Of a DNA stretch of 64,000 nucleotides, positions 8,600-17,990 are shown piece after piece (the first letter of the stretch is position 1; each line of letters begins with the position of its first letter). Source of the stretch: Cristatella mucedo (Eukaryota > Bryozoa > Phylactolaemata > Cristatellidae). The position numbers and the translations under genes were made by a program. The DNA lies in the NCBI GenBank assembly GCA_009760855.2, contig WPIO01000325.1, positions 1-64,000 of the forward strand, read 5' to 3'. The notes beneath the pieces were generated by a model. It was not told the origin of the DNA and did not search any database. It saw nothing but the letters and a program-made list of their open reading frames with translations.

Positions 8600-11500
8600 A
8601 TGACTTCAAAATCGAGACAACGAAAATCATTTCCTTTTGAGAGTTGAAGGTTAATGAATATTGATTTTGATTCGTGAAGGAGAAAACATGTTGGTAAACA
8701 AGGAAGAATTAATAATGTTGGTTTTAAAGAACCAGTTGTTACTGGAGGAGGTATTACTTTAGCTTTTGCTTATAAAACCAAAAGAAAATATACAGATTTT
8801 GAAACACTCAGAGAATTGGTTAGATATCTAACAAAGAAATTACTTGATAAAGTTAGAAGTTCTTGGTCTGTTATTACAGTTAGTTTTAAAGTATCTTTTG
8901 AGATAAAAATGTTTGATGATGGAACAATAAAAAAGAGGTGCCTAATCTAAATCAACGTAACAATAGATAGTGAAACAGTAAATACAAGTTATGAAAAAAT
9001 AATGCTTCCACTAGAAAGAAGTTCTGAGCTTTTAATAGAAAACAGTGTTGGTTCTGGATGGTTATTTATTGGTTTTCATTCATTTTCAGTTGTTATTACG
9101 AAAAACAATCTAATGGGCGGTGGATCTTATATTGAAACACCTGAATATCTAGTTAAGCAAAAGTGTATAATTAATTTAAAAATGAAAAAGATGAGTTTTG
9201 TGCATTGTGGTGTGTTTTAAGAGCATTAAATCCATAGAAAGAAATAAATGGAAGATAAGTGACTTACAAAAGATACTATCTTTTAAATATTCTCACTTAA
9301 TTAGTGATATTGAATGGCCTTTAAAAGTCAAAGATGTCGACAAATTAGAAAAAGGCATGATTGTTAGTATAAATGTTTACATTTGTGGAAATAAAGAAAT
9401 TAGAGTTTCACTGTTAAGAGTTGTAAAAAAAAGTCTGATGAGAAAGAGGGAAGACATGTAAATATTTTTGACTCATTACAGGTGAAAAAGAACGTTGTAT
9501 GTTTATTAGCAATTTCAATTCATTATGTAGACCAACAAATTCTGGTGGAAAACAGCATTATTGTCATATATGTTTAATTAGATTTTTTGATAAAAAACAA
9601 GCAAATGACTAATTAGAACTATGCGAAAGTACAAATTCTGGATCAACGGTGTATATATTGCCTGATGAAAAAAGCAAGTTAATTAAGTTTGATTCTTTTA
9701 GACATCTTAACACATGTCCACATGTTTGCTATGCAGACTTTGAATGTATAATTGAAAAAGGAAAAGATAGATCAATTCATACTCCATGTTCTTCTGCTTT
9801 TGTTACGGTTGACTTGAAAGGAGAAGTCTTCGAAAAGTTTATGAATGTTAGTTCTGATTGTGTCGTTAAGTTTTACGAAGCATATTTGATTTATCAGACT
9901 TCTTAAAGAGTAAATGGATCGAAAATAATTCAGAAAGCAAAATAGATTACTTAACTGAAAGAGAATTCGATGAATATGAAAATGCTCTATTCTGTTGGAT
10001 GTGTAAATAACCATTCGATTAAAAAAATAGTGAATTTAGGCAAGTTAACGACCATTGTCATCTAACAAATAAATACAGAGGCGCTGCACATCATAATTGT
10101 AATTTAAAAGCAGGAATGAATTATAAAAAATGGCAACTTCCTGTTATATTTCATAATTTTAGAGGATATACTTCACATATAATTGTTAAAGCACTTGACA
10201 ATTTTAGCATTGAAGCAGAGCCAATTGCAAAGAATCTTGAGAAGTACATGATCTTAAAAGTTAATGATTTGGTTTTTAAGGACAGTGCTCAATTTATGCT
10301 TGGGTCACTTGATAACATCGCATCAACGATGGAAAAAACAATTGACAATTTTCCAATTTCTAGAAAGGTTTAAGTGAACTTCATCTAAACAAAAAACTAG
10401 ATATGTGAGCAACAAAAGGAGAATATCCTTACGTGTACATGGATTCATTTGAGAAGATTTTTGTTACTTCTCTTCGAAAAAGGAAGACTTTCACTCAAGT
10501 GTTTACATGTTTGATATATCTGATGAAAGTTATAAAAAAGCAAATGATGTCTGAAAAGAGTTTGATTGTAAAAACATATTAGAATTTCATAATTTATATT
10601 TAGTAACAGACGTGTTATTGCTTGCAGACTGCTTTGAGGGTTTTAGAAAAGGTTTAATGTCAAAGTTAAAAATAGATCCTGCAAATTTTGTTACAACACT
10701 AAACTTCTCATGGAGTGCTGTATTTTGGTTTTCAGGAGTGAAGATTGAGTTGTTGACTGATAAAGATAATTATGATATGTTAAAAAAATCGATTCATGGT
10801 GGGATATGCCAAGTGAATAGAAGACTAGTCAAAGCAAACAATCCATTAGTTCCTGGATATGATAGAGATAAACCAACAACATGGGTGTCTTATCAAGATG
10901 CAACAAGTCTTTATCCTACAGCAATGATGGAACTTCTTCCACAAGGAAAAATTGAGGAAATTTCAGATGAAGGTACGAATAATTATAGTATTCTTAAATT
11001 AGAAGATGAATCAAATACTGGTTATTTCTTTGTTGTTGATATCGAATATGATCGAAAAACTAAAGAGTATTATCATGATTTACACAATGAATATCCATTA
11101 TGTGCATGTAATAGGGTTGTTGATTGTAGTGAATATTATAATTTTCAGAATAAATTCAAAACAGGAGCAAGTAATGTTCCAAAATTGATGTGCGACTTTT
11201 CCAAAGAAAGACTATTTACTTCACTATAGATATTTAAAGTTCTGTTTATCACATGGTATGACATGCAATGTAAAAAGAGTCTTTAAGTTTAAACAATCGA
11301 GATGGCTCAAACCTTATATTTAAATATGAGCTGAAATGAAAGCATTAAATTCAAATTAAAAGTTTTTAAAAAACCTTTGGAAACTTATAATGAATTCATT
11401 CTATGGTAAAACTTGTGAAGATGTTGAAAAAAAAATTAAAAGTTACTTTGTGTTATTGATGAAATTGGAAAAAAATGTAATAAAAGGATAAGAGATCCAA

Positions 11501-12230
11501 ATATGGTTAATTTTTTTTAGATTTTGGAGAATCATCGACAATATTCCAAATAAATTAATCAAGAACCAGACTAAATAAACCAATATTTATTGGTTGTGCA
11601 ATTCTAGATTTATCAAAATTACATATGTAAAAGTTTTATTATGATGCTTTAAAACCAAAATATGGAAGTAAAGTTAGTTTAATCTACACTGATACTGATT
11701 CATAAATTATGGAAATTGAAACACCTAAATTGTACGATGATATAAAAGCGATGCCTGAATACTTTAATGTTGATACAATAGGTAAGTTTAAAGATGAAAC
11801 CGAAGGAAAAGTAATTTCAGAAGTGTGTGCTTAAAGACCAAAACTATACTCAGTAAGTACTGTTAATGCTGAAAGAAAAGCAGCTGCAAAAGGAGTAACG
11901 AAAGCAGTTTTAAGTGAAACAATGGGTCGTGATACTTTTGTTAGTTGTTTAACTAAAAGTAAAAAAGTTTTCGGTGGTAACACAATTGATGGATTTAGTA
12001 AAATCAAGTTAGAAAGTTTCATAAAATAGTTCAAGATAAACATGAATTATTTACCAATGAGTAAAAAAGTTGCACTATCAGCGTTTGAATCAAAACGTTA
12101 TTGGTTAGACTGTGGTTGTTGTAGTTACACATACGGTCATTACAAGATTGAAGAAGCTGTAAACAATGGTACAAATCCAAGCCACTGTAAAACTTGTAAT
12201 ATTAGCATAGATGCCGAAAAGAAAGATTGA
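8600..12230 (+). pseudogene. polB: Protein-primed DNA polymerase B of Polinton 2 (broken)
   Basis: This is a family B DNA polymerase of the protein-primed type. It starts MTSKSRQRKSFPF just inside the left TIR. Landmarks in order are: SGWLFIGFHSFSVV (9055-9096); a shifted FCALWCVLRALNP near 9195-9230; exonuclease I CYADFECI (9727-9750); the DHCHL...YRGAAH block (10048-10089); YLVTDVLLLADC (10600-10632); motif A DATSLYPTAM (10897-10926); MNSFYGKT near 11390; and motif C YTDTDS (11685-11702). The C-terminal SAFESKRYWLDCGCC and YGHYKI blocks end at the TGA at 12228. All catalytic motifs are visible, but there are several frameshifts and stops. A TAA at 11703 stands where fragment 1 has TTA (5526), which marks it as a mutation. 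Confidence 0.95.
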
Positions 12231-12350
12231 AAATACTAAATCATTCCCACTAAAGAGAATTAGATTTTCAGATAAATCAAAAAGGAAACACGATAGAAAA
12301 CTAGTTGATATACAAGAAGAAGTATAGTTATACGAATCAATGGAGAAAGT
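12211..12350 (+). pseudogene. Small basic protein overlapping the polymerase end, cut by a LINE
   Basis: A frame starting MPKRKIENTKSF begins inside the last codons of the polymerase in another phase. It reads a Lys/Arg-rich stretch (LKRIRFSDKSKRKHDRK), meets a TAG, and is then interrupted by the LINE fragment at 12351. A few codons and a stop appear after the LINE at about 12901. The basic composition would suit a nucleic-acid-binding protein, but I recognise no family. Confidence 0.4.
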
Positions 12351-12900
12351 AATGTAATGTAATGCATCTCCGTCAGTAACTCCACAAAGTCATAAAGACC
12401 ATGTGGGTGTTAAGCAGGAGAGTTTGTATAGCGTACTCACAGCCTAAGCGGCTTTCGGTACGCATTCGGTAGCCAACAGACTTCGTCTCACGCAACAAAG
12501 AGAAAGTGGGAAGCATAGCAGAGTTAGGAGAGCAGTTGAGGTAGTGAGTAGCATAGAAGTAGCAGTTCAGGACCTCTGAAAAAGATGTGCCATAGTCGGC
12601 AGTTGGGGAGTAGTTGTCGTTGCGTAAGAATTGTGGAAGCGAGTTTCACATTCTAGGACCTGCATAGCTAAGGCTTCTGTCGCCAAAGGTCTTTAGGCGG
12701 AGGAATGGGACAGCTAATTTATTCTCCACACAGGACCTGAGGGCGTGAACAGGCTGAAACTGATGCAGCAGTTCAGCTAGGTACGAAGGAGCCAAGCCGA
12801 GGCGGGCCTTGTGGGTCAGCGTAAGAACTTTGCTCTGTATCCTTTGCTCAACCGGCAACAATCCTAGCTCTTTCAGCAGTGGTGACAAGTGCTCAAACAA
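12351..12900 (-). mobile_element. 3' fragment of LINE family 2, reverse orientation
   Basis: On the minus strand the sequence encodes the C-terminal end of a CR1/L2-like ORF2 (YLAELLHQFQPVHALRS, LKTFGDRS at 12646-12900). It is followed by a 3' untranslated region and an ATTACATTAC-type tail at 12351-12366. It is nearly identical to 42661-43200 (minus) and related to 33230-33500 and 41399-41672 (plus). It lies between the polymerase and acidic-protein genes of Polinton 2, so it inserted after the Polinton did. Confidence 0.9.
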
Positions 12901-12935
12901 ATATGAATTAGTAAAATTATTTTTACTATTATAGG

Positions 12936-13223
12936 ATGGACCCCAAAGAAATCGATATTACCAGTTATAATAGTGAGTCAGAGTATTCAGAGTATTAAAT
13001 TGACGACCCTGATTATCAAATGAAAACATAATCTGAATCTGAGTCTTACGAGTCTGAAGCTTCATCTTACATTGAATCAGAATCTTAATCAGAAGATGAA
13101 GAGGTAGATCTAGAAGAATTTCTTTTTGGTAAACATTACGAAGATTTTACAGAAGAAGAATCTAAAACATATGAAGAGTATCTTGAATCATTGGCAGATA
13201 GCTCAGAAGGTGAAGAGATTTAA
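12936..13223 (+). pseudogene. Acidic Ser/Glu-rich protein of Polinton 2 (three stops)
   Basis: A 96-codon frame starts MDPKEIDITSYNSESEYSEY directly after a CTATTATAGG sequence and ends in a Glu-rich tail at the TAA at 13221. Three internal TAA codons break it. It has the same place, size and Ser/Glu/Asp composition as the frame at 6087 in fragment 1, but includes more Tyr (SESESYESEASSYIESES). The function is unknown; the shared position shows it is a genuine gene of this Polinton lineage. Confidence 0.6.
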
Positions 13224-13260
13224 TTTCAATTAAATAAAATTTTATTTTCATATATAAAAA

Positions 13261-13524
13261 ATGGATGTCTCAAGAATTTTAAGTTATGAGCAATCTAAAG
13301 AAATGGCAGTAAAGACTAGTCTTCAAAAACTTAAAGGTCAAGATCAACGTATAGTTAAACATTCACTAGACAGACTCATTCCAGATATTGATAGTTCTTA
13401 TAACATTATTCTTATAGATATGTGTGATACATGTGATAAACTAATGGAAAGTCGTAGTAAGATAAATGAGATGCTCTAGGAAGCAGCTAAAAATCCGAAA
13501 CACGAAAAACAAAACCAGGAGTAA
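13261..13524 (+). pseudogene. Small MDVSRIL-type protein, copy 2a (one TAG)
   Basis: It starts MDVSRILSYEQSKEMAVK after TATATAAAAAATG and is open for 72 codons to a TAG. It continues in phase (EAAKNPKHEKQ) to a TAA at 13522, giving 87 codons. It is the ortholog of the frame at 6367. The C-terminal block NIILIDMCDTCDKLMESR is typical of the family. The function is unknown. Confidence 0.65.
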
Positions 13525-13560
13525 TAATTAATTAATTTTATATTAAACAAATTTTATTAT

Positions 13561-13573
13561 TATATAGAAAATG
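13561..13573 (+). promoter_or_regulatory. TATATAGAAAATG start-site motif
   Basis: This is a clear example of the shared motif: a T-rich stretch, TATATAG, two to three A residues and the start codon of the small protein at 13571. The identical core also precedes 16684. Confidence 0.55.
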
Positions 13574-13801
13574 GATATTGCAAGAATCCTCTGTTATGAA
13601 AAAGTTATAAACTATGCATATGAAGCTTGTATAGGAGTTTTTAGAATTAGTTAAAAAGATAAAAACTTATATTCTTATATTGCTAAACTACCCGATTCAA
13701 TTACTGCAGATCTAATTAAAATGTGTGGTATTTATGATAAAATAGATGGGTGCGAAGGTGCAATATCTTCTTTTTTTTACTGGTATTTGCAATATAATTG
13801 A
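13571..13801 (+). pseudogene. Small MDIARIL-type protein, copy 2b (one stop)
   Basis: The frame is 76 codons with one internal TAA. It starts MDIARILCYEKVINYAYEAC and contains ITADLIKMCGIYDKID, which matches the position and pattern of the C-terminal block in the other family members. It is the second member of the array in Polinton 2, which has two against four in fragment 1. The function is unknown. Confidence 0.6.
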
Positions 13802-13868
13802 TTCTCTTTAATTTATAGTGGTATTTATAGTAAGTTTTAATTTATATGTTTTTGTTGTTATATAGGAA

Positions 13869-14021
13869 ATAGAAGCAGTTAATGATCCCAGTCTTGCAAC
13901 TACTGCATTGGCACTTAAATCTTATGTTGATTATCTTGTTAGGTCAAGAATGACAGCATATGATGAGCAAATGTTCAACTCTGCATTATCACTCTCAAAT
14001 CTTTCTAATGCAATTCTTTGA
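13869..14021 (+). pseudogene. Conserved LKSYVDYLVR protein of Polinton 2 (start lost, truncated)
   Basis: The frame follows TATATAGGAA but has ATA where the counterpart at 7539 has ATG. It reads EAVNDPSLATTALALKSYVD then YLVRSRMTAYDEQ, and stops at 14019 after about 50 codons, whereas the fragment 1 copy extends at least 100 codons further. The next gene on the other strand begins close by, so the 3' part has probably been lost. The match between copies confirms this as a gene of the lineage. Confidence 0.55.
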
Positions 14022-14063
14022 TGTTTTTCCTCTACTTCTTTTTCCTAACATTTCTATACAATA

Positions 14064-14932
14064 CTAACAATAAAATCTATAAATGTAATTCCTATAAATG
14101 TAATTTCCACTAGCAACTGTAAACTTATCGGTAGCATATCTACATGTCCCAACAATATTCATTATTAAAACTACTGTACCACTTACACCATAAGTATTAT
14201 CACTAGTTAATTCTACATAAGAATTAGTCTTATTAGTTGCATACGTAATATTAGACACCATACTAAAATTAGGTAATACTCTTGGAAAAAACGTTTTAAG
14301 ATTATTATTGTAGGCAAAAACTTTTCCAGTAGCTGCAACAAAAGGTACATCACCAGGTGTAATTTGTTTAGGTTGAAATGCATTACCTGTACTTCCATTA
14401 GCAGTAATATAAGACCTAACTTATCAAGATAGAATGTACTTGGATTAATACCTTTCAAACCTAAGTAAGTGAATGTTACTGGTTTATTACTATGAACATA
14501 TTGCTTTGTTGCTACATCAGAAACTTTTACATTAATAAGATTATTATTTCCCATATCAATACTTGCCATTGCTTTACCTTGAAAAATTGCTGTCATACTT
14601 TTTAATAATCTATAGTTTATTACTTTATAAGGTCTTAGATCTGAGTAAACAGTTCCATCAGCTGAATTACCAGATATACCAACAACATTTTTACAATTCA
14701 ATTGTGATTTCATTACTGCATCTTTTTTAGGTAACAAATCAGTTGGAGTTGAAAATTTTGCTATTTCTCCTGAAGGATTACTAATAACATTGTTACCAGC
14801 ACTTGAAGTAAGAGCATAATCTAGTCTTATAGCATCACCACTGTTAACAGGAAATCCTAAATTAGTTATTCTATTATTATTTGCATCAATATTAGTATAA
14901 ATATTACCAACAACTTTTCTTACTTTTTACAT
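14064..14932 (-). pseudogene. Fibre-like virion protein 1 (one frameshift)
   Basis: On the minus strand the N-terminal half contains two shaft-like repeats: ANNNRITNLGFPVNSGDA with RLDYA, and SIDMGNNNLINVKVSDVATK with QYV. These follow the N-x-I-x-N-(V/L)-x-x-P-x-x-x-x-D-A-A-T-K-x-Y-V-D pattern well known from bacteriophage tail fibres. A frameshift near 14405 leads into a C-terminal beta-rich segment (YVELTSDNTYGVSGTVVLI) that ends at about 14064 and could be a knob. The second codon is TAA, so the true start is damaged. It is a paralog of the gene at 28395. A role as an attachment fibre is inference from the motif. It diverges from the gene at 14945 across about 12 bases. Confidence 0.6.
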
Positions 14933-14944
14933 TACTTATAATAC

Positions 14945-15618
14945 ATGATGAAAAAAGTAAAAAGAGGAAAAGCAGTCGAAGAAGATATTAAATAAGGGAC
15001 TAAAACAAGCAAATAAGTTTTAGAATGTGTTAAAACTGCAACAAATGTAGGTGAAAAAGTCTTAACAAAACTTGCACCTAAACTTGCTGCAAGATTATCA
15101 TTAGCTGCGTCAGAAAAGATAGCTACAGCAGTACCTAAAGTCTTACAATTTCTTAAAGTTATTGGTGTAGGTGCAAATGTATTAGGTGGATTCTTATCAG
15201 GTTTTACAGGAATAGCTTATCTAGGTTTATTTATTAAACAAATAGTAGATGACATTACTAGTAGTAAATATGGACAAGTATTCTGGAAAACAATGTCAGA
15301 AAAAAAGGACTACAAAAGGTGTTTGAATCTTTAGAAATAGGTCTTACGATTAATTATGTATTAGTTATAGCAGAAAAAGATAATTACCCTTGGCAATGGA
15401 ATCCAAGTCAATATTTAAATGAGGTGTGTGGTCAAGAAGTAAATTGGGATGCCAGTCAATTAGATCCTAAATCTTGGTCAAAGAATTTCTTAAAGGTAAG
15501 ACCAGGAGGTTTTCTTCCTGCTATTCCCGCACTTGTTGGATTAATTGCAAGTTTAATTGGAGGAGTTGGAAGTGGCATTATGATAGCAGTAGCTGCAGCC
15601 AGTCTAATAAAATATTAG
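14945..15618 (+). pseudogene. Membrane-active virion protein, pX/pVI-like C-terminus (frameshifted)
   Basis: The first part, from MMKKVKRGKAVEED, has two stops, a basic start and then hydrophobic helices (VLQFLKVIGVGANVLGG, TGIAYLGLFIKQIV). A frameshift in an A-run near 15300 leads into the second part (15319-15618), which contains YPWQWNPSQY. It ends with PGGFLPAIPALVGLIASL and a Gly/Ala-rich hydrophobic tail. The GGFLPA-x-(I/L)-P start to a hydrophobic Gly/Ala tail resembles the membrane-lytic or core peptides (pX/pVI type) annotated in adenoviruses and adintoviruses. By that analogy it would help a particle breach membranes. The match is by pattern only. The same gene could instead be an ordinary membrane protein. 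Confidence 0.5.
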
Positions 15619-15629
15619 TCGATCAGACT

Positions 15630-16052
15630 ATGTTCACTAGTAAAGCACCACCTATGAAAACCCATGCTCAGAGGATGGAAGCACTAACATTACAAAAAGA
15701 ACGTCTAACAAATGCAATAGAAGATTTGAATGATATGGTAAAATTAATTAATCGTGGAACAGATATTGATGTGTCAGGTAAAGTACAACGATCAGAAGTA
15801 AAGAACCGATTGGATTATACGGATCATGGAAGAAAACTAGTAGAAAGTGATGGAATTGATTATTCACCAGCAGTAAAAAACGCAATAAAACAAGTTGAAG
15901 CAAGTAAAATTGGTGGAATAAAAACTTGTGACTATAAAACTAAGAGTCAAGTGTTACTTTCTGTTCTTCATGCAAAGGGTGCAACACCAGAGGAGATTGA
16001 TAGAGAGGTAAAGAAATTACTTAGTGAGTTACAGAAAAGGTATTGTAACTAA
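15630..16052 (+). CDS. Conserved-looking protein of unknown function, 140 aa
   Basis: This is an intact frame from MFTSKAPPMKTHAQRMEAL to the stop after LQKRYCN. The start could also be the ATG at 15654. The N-terminal 40 residues are amphipathic and may form a coiled coil (MEALTLQKERLTNAIEDLND). The C-terminal part is helical and charged (ATPEEIDREVKKLLSELQ). It begins about 10 bases after the membrane-active gene and lies on the same strand, so the two may be co-transcribed. I recognise no family. It stays open over 140 codons while its neighbours are broken, but that could be chance. Confidence 0.65.
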   Translation: MFTSKAPPMKTHAQRMEALTLQKERLTNAIEDLNDMVKLINRGTDIDVSGKVQRSEVKNRLDYTDHGRKLVESDGIDYSPAVKNAIKQVEASKIGGIKTCDYKTKSQVLLSVLHAKGATPEEIDREVKKLLSELQKRYCN

Positions 16053-16117
16053 TAATCAGTGTAACGAACTATTTTATTATCTTTATCTAAACAATATTTG
16101 AAATTAAGTTTTGTAAA

Positions 16118-16627
16118 TTAAAAGTGAAGCTTAATTGCTTCAAGATCTCTGGCAGTTGCTGCATCCACCTCATTATCAAAATAAATTGTGTTTGTATTTT
16201 TTATCAATCCTAATCTCTGCACGATTTTTATTTGCACCATAAAACCATCTAACACCAAATATTTTGAACTAGTATATTCTCGTTTTCCTCTATTTGTCAT
16301 ATTTTCTGAAGGGGTAGCAAGTCTTAAATTAGTAATTTTGTTATCTAACTTATCTATATTAATATGATCCAATTGAAAAAGTGACATTTCATTCATACAA
16401 GTCAACCATGCTAGACGGTGTCCTTGGTTTAATTTCCCATCAATTGATATTTCTCTATATCCAGTGGTTTCATTGATTGTTCCTGCAATACTTCCTGCTC
16501 TTGCTGTTCCACTTCTATCAACTCTCCATTTGAATACACCAGTAAAAGCATTGTAATTCAAAAGTTCTATAACAAGTTCTCTCAATTGACCAGCTTTATC
16601 AACTCTAGTAGTACAAACTTCATCCAT
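16118..16627 (-). CDS. HNH homing-type endonuclease with AP2-like tail, 169 aa, intact
   Basis: This is a free-standing HNH endonuclease of the phage type, which cleaves DNA and often spreads its own gene. Residues 25-110 carry the fold: NAFTGVFKWRVD (26-37), the HR pair at 70-71 (GHRLAWL), the DHIN metal-binding motif at 87-90, then DNKITNLRLAT (95-105) and ENMTNRG. The end (YFDNEVDAATARDLEAIK, 149-166) resembles the AP2 DNA-binding strand-helix unit that commonly follows HNH in phage genes. It is complete, unlike the genes around it, and lies on the opposite strand between two plus-strand virion genes. That suggests a mobile gene inserted into the Polinton. HNH/AP2 genes occur in phages, algal viruses and giant viruses. 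Confidence 0.9.
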   Translation of the reverse strand: MDEVCTTRVDKAGQLRELVIELLNYNAFTGVFKWRVDRSGTARAGSIAGTINETTGYREISIDGKLNQGHRLAWLTCMNEMSLFQLDHINIDKLDNKITNLRLATPSENMTNRGKREYTSSKYLVLDGFMVQIKIVQRLGLIKNTNTIYFDNEVDAATARDLEAIKLHF

Positions 16628-16671
16628 TGATATCTCTATTATATGTTTTTTATCTGTTTAAATGATTTTAT

Positions 16672-16686
16672 TATATATAGAAAATG
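16672..16686 (+). promoter_or_regulatory. TATATATAGAAAATG start-site motif
   Basis: The shared T-rich plus TATATAG-AAA-ATG arrangement is found directly in front of the PLA2-like gene and opposite the start of the HNH gene, leaving only about 55 bases between the two divergent starts. Confidence 0.5.
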
Positions 16687-17359
16687 AGTTATCATGCAGC
16701 AAAACTATCGTTGTCTGACAATTTAGTAAAACTAATACACAGATCAACAGAACCAATATTAATTCGATTGAAACACTCTGATTTGATAGGTAATGTTTCT
16801 TTACTTGTTACTAATACACAACTAAAAAGAATAGAAAAAGTAAAAGTACTAGTAAAGGATTTCAATTGAATATTTCTCTTAAACAATTAAGAGCAAATAG
16901 AAGACAAGGTTCAGAAATTGTAGGTATAACAAACAACTTATCAAGTGGAAGAGAGTTGAATCTTCGTCTTCCAAAGGGTGTCCAATCTGAATTTGTTCCT
17001 GGTGGAGGTTTTAATGATACTGTAGCCTATAGTTTTGCAGGTCTAGGCGCCAAATTTAGAAAACGTTTAGATTAAGGCTATGAGGGTGTGAATGCTCTTG
17101 ATAGAGCGGCATTAGTGCATGATAGTCTTTACACGGAGACTACATAAGATCCTGAACCGAAAAGAACTAAAAAAAGAAACTTTTCAGATTTAGTTCTTGC
17201 TGAGAGTGCTGCTAGAATTGCACTTGATCCAAAACAAGCAGCTTACGTCAGAGAAGATCCAAAAAGACTGTTGCTGCAATTATGAGTGCAAAAGTGAAGT
17301 TGGGTTTAGGCATTGGTGCTGGTATCTTAGACAGTAAAATAGCAATGGAACTCTTATAA
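16684..17359 (+). pseudogene. Phospholipase A2-like virion protein (broken)
   Basis: The frame starts MSYHAAKLSLSDN, shifts phase near 16860 and continues through LPKGVQSEF. It then has a PLA2-like core: YSFAGLGAKF, a Leu-Asp-rich loop and ALDRAALVHDSLYT, with the HD catalytic pair at about 17120. The downstream helices (LVLAESAARIALDP, then after another shift SAKVKLGLGIGAG) fit the Phospholip_A2_4-type proteins of Polintons and parvovirus VP1 regions. Known members contribute to endosomal escape by hydrolysing membrane phospholipids; the role here is inferred. Two in-frame stops (about 17073 and 17146) and two frameshifts break it. It ends at a TAA at 17357, just before the insertion block. 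Confidence 0.78.
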
Positions 17360-17369
17360 GATAAAGTAA

Positions 17370-17990
17370 TTTTCCTCCCACTTTCTCTCACTCTCCCTGT
17401 CTGCCTCTTCCCTATTGATTCGTCCGTGGTCAATCGCGTTCGTCGTGCACCGCTGCAACCAGCCGCCCATAAAAGTTCCAGCCATAAAAGCGATGAGACT
17501 CAGGTCGTCGTCTTTATTGTCATTCATAGCTAATTGAGGTGTCTGTGAAGCTTCGTTAAAGCTGATGCACCAGCTGGCGAATGTCGAGGTAAACAGAAAG
17601 ACCAGGAGCTGAGCTGATCATCGCATGCAAACTAATTCGTGCGGCACTTATCGCTAGCTCGCGATTCAAGCTACAAGAGGTGACCTCAGCTTGTAAAAAC
17701 TGGTTCGTTCGCGAGAGAAACAGCTACCTCAGCTTGGGTGTCTAGTTCGAGTGCGGTTCATTTCCGATTCGCCAATCCGTGCACTTCCGTGCGATTCGAA
17801 ATTCTTGCTCGTTGAAGTAAGTTTCACAATGCTCTAGGGACGGCTAGCACAGTGGAGCCAGTGGAAAGAGCTCCTGAATGAAATAGCGTTTTTAGCTAGT
17901 AGTGAACACGTCTATCGGCGTTTAATTGACGTTCGCATGCAGGCCAGCTTGCCCGCTCTCTGATGGGCCCGAGAGCACTTAGCCGGGTAA
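17370..17990 (-). repeat. Dispersed fragment of the macrosatellite unit, inverted, inside Polinton 2
   Basis: Read on the minus strand, this stretch matches the segment around 58115-58800 of the macrosatellite and the equivalent segments near 53860 and 61690. Landmarks include the GTCGTGCACC/GGCGGCTGGTTGCAG area and CTAGCTCGCGATTCAAGCT. There are also TTCGTTCGCGAGAGAAAC and the ATAGACGTGTTCACTA stretch. It abuts the end of the PLA2-like gene. So the unit is not confined to the tandem block at 46-64 kb. Confidence 0.8.
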
